Shown: positions 5,507 through 9,481 of the stretch, piece after piece
Numbering within the stretch: position 1 is the stretch's first letter
Layout: each line of letters starts with the position of its first letter
Source of the DNA: Chloroflexota bacterium
GTDB taxonomy: Bacteria; Chloroflexota; Limnocylindria; QHBO01
Reading direction: 5' to 3'
DNA length: 9,481 nucleotides
Assembly (NCBI GenBank): GCA_020848055.1
Contig: JADLBB010000186.1
Coordinates: 1-9,481 of the forward strand
Translations under genes and position numbers: made by a program
The notes under the pieces: generated by a model
The model's database searches: none
Told to the model about the DNA's origin: nothing
Seen by the model: only the letters and a program-made list of their open reading frames with translations

Positions 5507-5535
5507 ATCGTGGCCGATGCTTCCGCGCGCGTCAA
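5507..5535 (-). promoter_or_regulatory. Possible tRNA-Val promoter
   Basis: On the minus strand TTGACG (5535-5530, 5 of 6 to consensus) is followed after 17 bases by CACGAT (5512-5507, only 3 of 6). The latter ends 12 bases before the mature tRNA 5' end. Spacing is right and the -35 box is good, but the -10 box is weak; read-through from the SDR gene is an alternative source of the tRNA. Confidence 0.4.
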
Positions 5536-5554
5536 CCCGGAGCGGCCTCGGCCC

Positions 5555-6322
5555 TCAGCCGGCCGACCAACCGCCATCGGCAACGACGACCGCGCCGTTG
5601 ACGTTCGACGCCTCGCCGCTCGCCAGCCAGCTGATGAGCGTGGCTATCTCGTCCGGCTTGGCCATTCCGGTTGCGGAGGCGTGGATCGGTCCGAGCTGTG
5701 CCATGCCCCACTGGCTGCGCGGCTGGGCCGTCGTGCCGATGTTGGTCTCGACTCCACCGGGGCACACCACGTTGCAGCGGACGCCGTCCGCGTGATATGT
5801 CCAGGCCACGCTGCGCGTGTAGCCCACCAGGGCGTGCTTCGAGGCGGTGTATGCCGCGCCGGCCGCTCCGCCGCGCAATCCCCCAACCGATCCGACGTTG
5901 ACGATCGAACCTGACTTCTGCTCCATCATCGAAGGCAGAGCGGCACGGGTCAGACGCATCGGCCCGGCAAGGTTGACGTCGAGCACCCGGTTCCAGGTCG
6001 CATCGTCCACCTCGTGAGCCGGCAGGAACCAGTCCATGATGCCGGCCACGTTGGCCAGGATGTCGATCCGCCCATGGCGTTCCAACACCCCTTGCACCAG
6101 GCGGTCCACGGCGACCTGGTCGGTGACATCGGCTTGTTCGAGCGCGACGCTCAAGCCTGCGGCCTCGAACTCCTCTCTGGCGCTGGCAATGCCCTCGTCG
6201 CTCACGTCGCAGCCGATCACCACGGCTCCTTCGCGAGCCAGGCGGCTGGCCGTGGCGCGGCCGATGCCATATCCGGCGCCGGTGACGATCGCCACGCGAC
6301 CGGCATGTCTTGTTTCGTCCAT
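5555..6322 (-). CDS. SDR-family NAD(P)-dependent oxidoreductase (classical short-chain dehydrogenase)
   Basis: A 255-residue classical SDR. The cofactor motif TGAGYGIG is at 14-21, CDV (38-40) ends the second strand, and DVT (65-67) contacts the adenine. NVAG (91-94) replaces the usual NNAG. Catalytic residues N117, S145, Y158 and K162 (YTASK) are all in register, PGGVETN (188-194) follows, and the C-terminus NGAVVVADGGW is the family's standard ending. Asp at the end of strand 2 suggests NAD(H) preference. Substrate cannot be assigned. The ATG at 6322 has an AGGAG about 8 nt upstream and starts just before the first strand; the open frame to 6427 adds an unlikely Arg-rich leader. Divergent from the cupin gene with 137 bases between starts. 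Confidence 0.9.
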   Translation of the reverse strand: MDETRHAGRVAIVTGAGYGIGRATASRLAREGAVVIGCDVSDEGIASAREEFEAAGLSVALEQADVTDQVAVDRLVQGVLERHGRIDILANVAGIMDWFLPAHEVDDATWNRVLDVNLAGPMRLTRAALPSMMEQKSGSIVNVGSVGGLRGGAAGAAYTASKHALVGYTRSVAWTYHADGVRCNVVCPGGVETNIGTTAQPRSQWGMAQLGPIHASATGMAKPDEIATLISWLASGEASNVNGAVVVADGGWSAG

Positions 6323-6444
6323 CGCTCCACTCCTCGTGCGGGTTGGAGCCATGTTCCTGCCCCGCCCTGGTGGTGCGAAGGGTCGAACGGCCCCTCTGCC
6401 GCGGGCCGCATGGCAGCACCTGCACATCGCCTGGCGGCCGATGG

Positions 6445-6450
6445 TAGGCT
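6445..6450 (+). promoter_or_regulatory. Possible -10 box for the cupin gene
   Basis: TAGGCT lies 9 nt before the ATG at 6460, the same distance as TACGAT before the aminotransferase start. No Shine-Dalgarno sequence precedes this ATG, so a near-leaderless transcript is plausible. No matching -35 box is visible, and the hexamer is short enough to be chance. Confidence 0.3.
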
Positions 6451-6459
6451 TGAGCCGTC

Positions 6460-6888
6460 ATGAGCACGACCGACCGTCAGCCTGCTGCCACGCACCACGA
6501 TCATCACCGTACCCCGCCACGCGAGCGGTTCCTCGGGAACGAGCACCTGTTCGACCTGGATGCCGAGACGCGGCGCCTGCGGACCGAACCCGGCGAGGCG
6601 CGCGACGGCCACCGCCAGATCACCCTGTTCCGCGGCGGCGGCATCTCGATCGTGCTGTTCGACTTCGAAGCGGGCGGCAGGTTGAAGGACCATGCCGCGG
6701 ACGGTTACGTGACCGTCCACGTCCTGTCGGGCGAGATCGAAATGGCGACCGCCGACGCCGAGCGCCGCATGCCCGCCGGCTCCCTGCTCGTACTGCGTCC
6801 CGGCATCCGGCACGACGTGCGCGCCGAGACAGCCAGCCAGATGCTTCTCACCGTCCGACTCGACCCGGCGGAGGACGACAGGCCCTGA
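6460..6888 (+). CDS. Small single-domain cupin protein
   Basis: A 142-residue protein with one cupin barrel, about 53-134. Cupin motif 1 is GGRLKDHAADGYVTVHVLSGE (72-92, broken here as GGRLKDHAADG and YVTVHVLSGE), with H78 but Ala where the second His of the usual HxH would be. Motif 2 is MPAGSLLVLRPGIRHDV (104-120), with H118. Metal binding may therefore be incomplete or use other residues. The N-terminal 25 residues are unstructured and His-rich (THHDHH, 11-16), which might bind metal. Stand-alone cupins of this type are common and mostly uncharacterised, so no substrate is proposed. It is divergent from the SDR and may share regulation with it. The stop codon lies 3 bases from the stop of the convergent 65-residue gene. 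Confidence 0.82.
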   Translation: MSTTDRQPAATHHDHHRTPPRERFLGNEHLFDLDAETRRLRTEPGEARDGHRQITLFRGGGISIVLFDFEAGGRLKDHAADGYVTVHVLSGEIEMATADAERRMPAGSLLVLRPGIRHDVRAETASQMLLTVRLDPAEDDRP

Positions 6889-6891
6889 GTC

Positions 6892-7089
6892 TCAGATCAG
6901 TTCGACGATGAGGTCCGGCGCGATGTCGCGGCAGCGTTCCCGCTCGATGGGATCGTCCGAGTCGAGCCCGCACACCCACGCCGGCAGCGGTTCGCGCAGG
7001 TCCGCAGCGGCCTGATCGCGGGGGTCGACTTCCGAGCGTTCCTCGTCGGGGATCGGCGAGATCGAGATGTCGAGGAGTAGCGTGGTCAT
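6892..7089 (-). CDS. Hypothetical small protein (65 residues), last gene of the hemerythrin-DUF2249 unit
   Basis: I do not recognise this protein. It starts with MTTLLLDISISPIPDEE, has an acidic middle, then PAWVCGL and DDPIERERCRDIAPDL with two cysteines (C43 and C58), and ends in a hydrophobic VELI. There is no signal peptide or membrane segment. The ATG at 7089 overlaps the DUF2249 stop as ATGA, which is the main evidence that the frame is translated; an upstream in-frame start at 7173 would overlap the DUF2249 gene by 88 bases and add an Arg-rich leader. It presumably acts with, or is co-regulated with, the hemerythrin and DUF2249 proteins. Confidence 0.65.
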   Translation of the reverse strand: MTTLLLDISISPIPDEERSEVDPRDQAAADLREPLPAWVCGLDSDDPIERERCRDIAPDLIVELI

Positions 7090-7619
7090 GACCCGGCGAC
7101 CGGCAGCTCGTCCCCCTCGAACGGCCTGGTGGTCTCCTCGGCCGGTGCGGTCCGGCCAATCCGCACGCGCCACACGGTAGGACCCTGTTCCAGGTACTCC
7201 CAGCTGAACGTGCCGCCGTGCTCGGCCGCGAACTGGTAGTACAGCGGCTTGGGGTCATGGTCGTTGACCAGCACGAAGGCGGTGTCAACCGCGAGCGCGT
7301 CGAAAGCCTCGAAGATCATCGTGTGGCGGCGAATGGGCGGGTCGTTGCGCACGTCGAGGATCTGATCGTCTGCCATTTGAGGACTCCTTTCTGTGGCCGC
7401 GGCCGCTTCGAGTCGCGCCAGGTGGTGCATCACGCCGTTGAGGCGCTCCGCGATTCTTGGTTCCGCATGTCGCACCGCGGCGTATGCGTTGGCGGCGATC
7501 TGGCTGGCCGCGACCGGGTCGCCCGCCTGGCCGAGCCGGCGCAGAGAGATCACCAGGGCGCTTGCCAGCGCATCGACCGATGCCGTCGAAGTCGCCGGAG
7601 GAGCGTCCATGGCCTTCAC
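7086..7619 (-). CDS. DUF2249 domain protein with extra N-terminal helical region
   Basis: A 177-residue protein. Residues about 86-156 form a DUF2249 domain (start ILDVRNDPPIRRH, then FVLVNDHDPKPLYYQF, FSWEYLEQGPTVWRVRI), an SirA/TusA-like small alpha/beta fold often encoded beside hemerythrin-like and denitrification genes. Residues 13-75 are predicted helical (LRRLGQAGDPVAASQIAANA and AERLNGVMHHLARLEA) and are not assigned to a family. The GTG at 7619 shares GTGA with the hemerythrin stop; an ATG at 7610 is an alternative. A strong internal ribosome binding site precedes the ATG at 7376, which would yield a 96-residue DUF2249-only protein. The frame is open throughout, so fusion, dual translation, or a short gene only are all possible. 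Biochemical role is unknown. Confidence 0.82.
   Translation of the reverse strand: MKAMDAPPATSTASVDALASALVISLRRLGQAGDPVAASQIAANAYAAVRHAEPRIAERLNGVMHHLARLEAAAATERSPQMADDQILDVRNDPPIRRHTMIFEAFDALAVDTAFVLVNDHDPKPLYYQFAAEHGGTFSWEYLEQGPTVWRVRIGRTAPAEETTRPFEGDELPVAGS
7384..7390 (-). promoter_or_regulatory. Internal ribosome binding site inside the DUF2249 gene
   Basis: The minus strand reads AAAGGAG here, 7 nt before an in-frame ATG at 7376 (MADDQILDV). It is the best Shine-Dalgarno match in the window and sits exactly at the junction between the helical region and the DUF2249 domain. It would allow separate production of a 96-residue DUF2249 protein. Confidence 0.6.
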
Positions 7620-8077
7620 CCGAGCAGTTCGTGCATGCCGCCCAGCAGCTCCGCGAGCGACACGGATGCATCGGCCTGCAAGGCCGGGACGAGCAGGTCG
7701 TTCTCCTTGTGCAGGTGCGAGTAGAAGAGAGCGAGGATCACCCGGGCGAGAGCGAGTGCCTCGAGCGCATCGGTGACGCCGTCGAAAGCATCCACCTTCT
7801 CGATCAGATCCACGTGCTCATCGCGCATGGCCTGCACCAGCATGGCGGCGGGACCGGCGTCGGCAGCCCGATACAGCGTGCCCTCCTCGGCGATGGCGTG
7901 AGGCAGAAGCTCGTCGCGAAGATATGCGAGCAGGCCATCGTGGGCCGCCCGGTGGTCGCGCTGCGTTCTCACCGCCGCCTCCAGGTCGGCGACCAGGCCG
8001 CGGAGGGCGGCGGCCATCTGGCCATGATGCGCCCGGATCGCGTCTGCCGCCTGTTGGTCGGTCATGGTCGTCATCAC
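7616..8077 (-). CDS. Hemerythrin-like HHE-domain protein
   Basis: A 153-residue four-helix HHE protein of the hemerythrin-like superfamily, which binds a di-iron centre and acts in oxygen, nitric oxide or iron handling. Candidate ligands appear in the expected helical order: H17/H18 (IRAHHGQM), H46 (RAAHDGL), H60 with E64/E65 (LLPHAIAEEGTLY), H88 (MRDEHVDL), and H121/H123 with E125 (YSHLHKENDLLVP). Helix 1 spans about 6-38 and helix 4 about 106-133. The GTG at 8077 is 10 nt after AGGAG; ATG codons at 8074 and 8065 are alternatives that change only the tail. The stop overlaps the DUF2249 gene (GTGA). The gene follows ctaG after 117 bases that contain an unusually AT-rich patch, so it may have its own promoter. 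Role in nitric oxide or oxygen sensing is inferred. Confidence 0.87.
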   Translation of the reverse strand: MMTTMTDQQAADAIRAHHGQMAAALRGLVADLEAAVRTQRDHRAAHDGLLAYLRDELLPHAIAEEGTLYRAADAGPAAMLVQAMRDEHVDLIEKVDAFDGVTDALEALALARVILALFYSHLHKENDLLVPALQADASVSLAELLGGMHELLG

Positions 8078-8194
8078 GTCGTCGTCACTCCTGCTTGGCT
8101 GCGTCCGCCCCTTCCCCTGTTATTTACGTATAGAGCCGCTTCAATTGCAAGTTGCCCGATCGGTCGTGCTCGCCGAAGGCACTGCCCAGCGAAC
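8078..8194 (-). other. Gap between ctaG and the hemerythrin gene with AT-rich patch
   Basis: Positions 8119-8154 are strikingly AT-rich for this window and contain TATACG and TTGCAA on the minus strand upstream of the hemerythrin start. No pair of boxes has correct spacing, so I mark a likely promoter or operator region without placing it. No convincing terminator for ctaG is visible. Confidence 0.35.
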
Positions 8195-9061
8195 TCAGCC
8201 GGTGGTGGGCGATCCGGCTCGCCGCCGCATCCGCTGTTTCTCGCGACTCACCGCGCGCGCCACGAGCAGGCCCAGGAAGACGACCATCAACATGTCGGCG
8301 CCCAGCCACATGATCGTCCCGGCCAGGCGTTGGTCGTCGAGTGCACGATCGCCCAGCGCGACGGCGTAGCGCGCGTACAGGACGTCCACCTGCGCGACGA
8401 TCACAAGGCCGAGCAGCGAGTTGACCGGCATGGCCAGCAGCAGGTACCCGAACCTGCCCGACAAGTCCAAGCGCCAACCAACGGGGTCTCGCCCGATGGC
8501 GGTCAGCCAGAACAGAAGCGCGCTGACCAAGAACAACAGGTGCTCCGCCTCGTGGATCGCTTCCGATTCGAGAGCCAGTTCGAACAGGGGGGTGAAGTGC
8601 GCGGCCCACATCACGATCGCGAAGAACGCCCAGGTAAAGGCCGGGAACGTCAGTGCGCGCACCACCCGGCCGTGCAGGATGGGGAGCAGGATCCCACGCC
8701 GCAGTCGAGGGGGACTGGCCCTGAGCAACAGGGTTCCGGGTGCTGCGAGCACCAACAATGGCGCCGCCACGAATGCGATGAGCATGTGCTGCACCATGTG
8801 CACGCTGAAGGAGTCATCGGCGAAGGTGTCGATCGGCGACTGCAGCGCGACCAGCAGGACCAGCAGGCCGCAGAACCAGGCAGCGCTGTCCCGAAGCGGG
8901 ACGCGCGACCGCGGATGGCCCGCGTTGATGCGCCACACCGCGAGCAGCCAGCCCAGCCCGGCCAGGATGATCCCCGCCAGTACCGGTTGAAGGGCCCATC
9001 CGACCAGCGTCGAGCCATCGCCGGGCACGGCGTGCGCCAGCACCCCGTTCACCAGGACCAC
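8195..9061 (-). CDS. ctaG: CtaG-type cytochrome c oxidase assembly factor (caa3_CtaG family membrane protein)
   Basis: A 288-residue polytopic membrane protein of the Bacillus-type CtaG (PF09678) family, needed for formation of active caa3 oxidase and probably acting in copper delivery to the CuA/CuB centres. About seven hydrophobic segments are visible near 24-43, 60-77, 88-110, 137-152, 172-190, 203-226 and 245-271. Conserved metal-type residues are H88 and H92 (HMVQHMLI), H155 (AAHFTPLF), and H170, E173, H174 (HEAEHLLF). The start is a GTG at 9061 with GAGGG 7 nt upstream; the N-terminal LVNGVLAHAVPG looks like a signal or first-segment remnant. It is unrelated in sequence to the Cox11-type protein also called CtaG. 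Divergent from the cupredoxin gene (113 bases), which supports a shared copper role. No oxidase subunit lies inside the window. Confidence 0.88.
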   Translation of the reverse strand: MVLVNGVLAHAVPGDGSTLVGWALQPVLAGIILAGLGWLLAVWRINAGHPRSRVPLRDSAAWFCGLLVLLVALQSPIDTFADDSFSVHMVQHMLIAFVAAPLLVLAAPGTLLLRASPPRLRRGILLPILHGRVVRALTFPAFTWAFFAIVMWAAHFTPLFELALESEAIHEAEHLLFLVSALLFWLTAIGRDPVGWRLDLSGRFGYLLLAMPVNSLLGLVIVAQVDVLYARYAVALGDRALDDQRLAGTIMWLGADMLMVVFLGLLVARAVSREKQRMRRRAGSPTTG

Positions 9062-9132
9062 GACGCTGCCCTCGCGGCGATGGGCGCGTCCCGCGGATCA
9101 TCCAAGGTCAGGACCCAATTCATAATGGCTAG

Positions 9133-9149
9133 TAATATCGTGAATATTA
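9133..9149. promoter_or_regulatory. AT-rich inverted repeat between ctaG and the cupredoxin gene
   Basis: TAATAT (9133-9138) and ATATTA (9144-9149) form a perfect 6-base inverted repeat around CGTGA, inside an AT-rich island in otherwise GC-rich DNA. It lies 25 bases before the cupredoxin ATG and 71 bases from the ctaG start, where a regulator could act on both genes. TAATAT itself could serve as a -10 box, but I see no good -35 box. The cognate regulator is not identified. Confidence 0.5.
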
Positions 9150-9174
9150 GGACCAACCACACTCGGAGGAACCC

Positions 9175-9481
9175 ATGACGAGCGATCCCAGCCACTCCAC
9201 CGCCACCGGGAGCCGCAGCCACCGATGGGCACCACTCGCGGTCGCGGTACTGGCGCTATCGATCCCGCTGGCCGCATGCTCGAGCGGCACCGCATCGCCA
9301 AGCAGCGACGATGGCGCGACGGTGATCGAGATGACCGATCAGCTGGTCTTCTCCCCCGCCGAGATCACCATCCCGGTCGGCACGACCGTGCGCTGGCACA
9401 ACGTCGGGTCCATCGTGCACACCGCCACCGACGACCCGGCCAAGGCGGCGGACGCCGCCAACGCCGTGCTGCCCGCCGGCG
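9175..9481 (+). CDS. Cupredoxin (plastocyanin/azurin-like) copper-binding lipoprotein, C-terminus cut by window edge
   Basis: An open frame from the ATG at 9175 to the window end gives 102 residues. An excellent GGAGGA lies 5 nt upstream. A signal peptide runs to an LAAC lipobox, making C35 the lipidated residue. A Ser-rich linker (36-46) follows, then the cupredoxin start TVIEMTDQLVFSPAEITIPVG (49-69), VRWHNVG (72-78) and VHTATDDPAKA (81-91). H82 is the first expected type 1 copper ligand; the remaining Cys, His and Met ligands would lie past the edge. Such proteins carry electrons or copper at the outer face of the membrane. The divergent ctaG neighbour supports a role in respiration or copper supply; that role is inferred. 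Confidence 0.88.
   Translation, partial: MTSDPSHSTATGSRSHRWAPLAVAVLALSIPLAACSSGTASPSSDDGATVIEMTDQLVFSPAEITIPVGTTVRWHNVGSIVHTATDDPAKAADAANAVLPAG

Noticed and set aside
7457..9178. A 573-residue plus-strand open frame antisense to ctaG and the hemerythrin gene
   Set aside because: It is low-complexity, rich in Gln, Arg and His, resembles no family, and lies opposite two well-supported genes. Long antisense frames are expected at this GC content.

Overview
This is a 9.5 kb window of GC-rich bacterial DNA with tightly packed genes and many 4-base stop/start overlaps. Several starts lie only 5-10 nt behind a TAnnnT-like -10 box with no ribosome binding site, suggesting leaderless transcripts. Base composition, leaderless starts and gene content fit a soil or environmental Chloroflexota or Actinomycetota; the phylum is inferred, not shown.

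Left part (1-3676): the first 23 codons of a LigD-like 3'-phosphoesterase gene read off the left edge. Divergent from it is a two-gene unit of a class V aminotransferase and a ribokinase-family sugar kinase, joined by an ATGA overlap. A lipoprotein with two META (HslJ-like) domains faces the kinase, and the two stop codons share one CTAG. An HdeD-family membrane protein follows and ends at a strong hairpin.

Middle part (3698-5494): the most interesting section. An intact tRNA-Val(GAC) gene (minus strand, CCA encoded) lies at 5418-5494. Downstream of its 3' end are two toxin-antitoxin operons on the same strand, vapBC then higBA. A diverged copy of the tRNA 3' end (4533-4574) separates them, and a nearly perfect 47-bp copy (3698-3744, 45/47) closes the far side. 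This is the geometry left by site-specific integration into a tRNA 3' end, here as two tandem units of about 0.85 kb with one toxin-antitoxin operon each and no integrase. Each operon has a palindrome overlapping its -10 box and start codon, as expected for autoregulation.

Right part (5555-9481): an SDR oxidoreductase and a small cupin protein are divergent. Then comes a minus-strand series: CtaG-like cytochrome c oxidase assembly membrane protein, hemerythrin-like HHE protein, DUF2249 protein with an extra N-terminal helical region, and an unrecognised 65-residue protein; the last three overlap by 4 bases each. Divergent from ctaG is a cupredoxin lipoprotein cut by the right edge. Together these look like a copper/haem-copper respiration and nitric-oxide or oxygen handling locus; that joint role is inferred from families and neighbourhood. 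No stretch over 300 bases lacks a gene.
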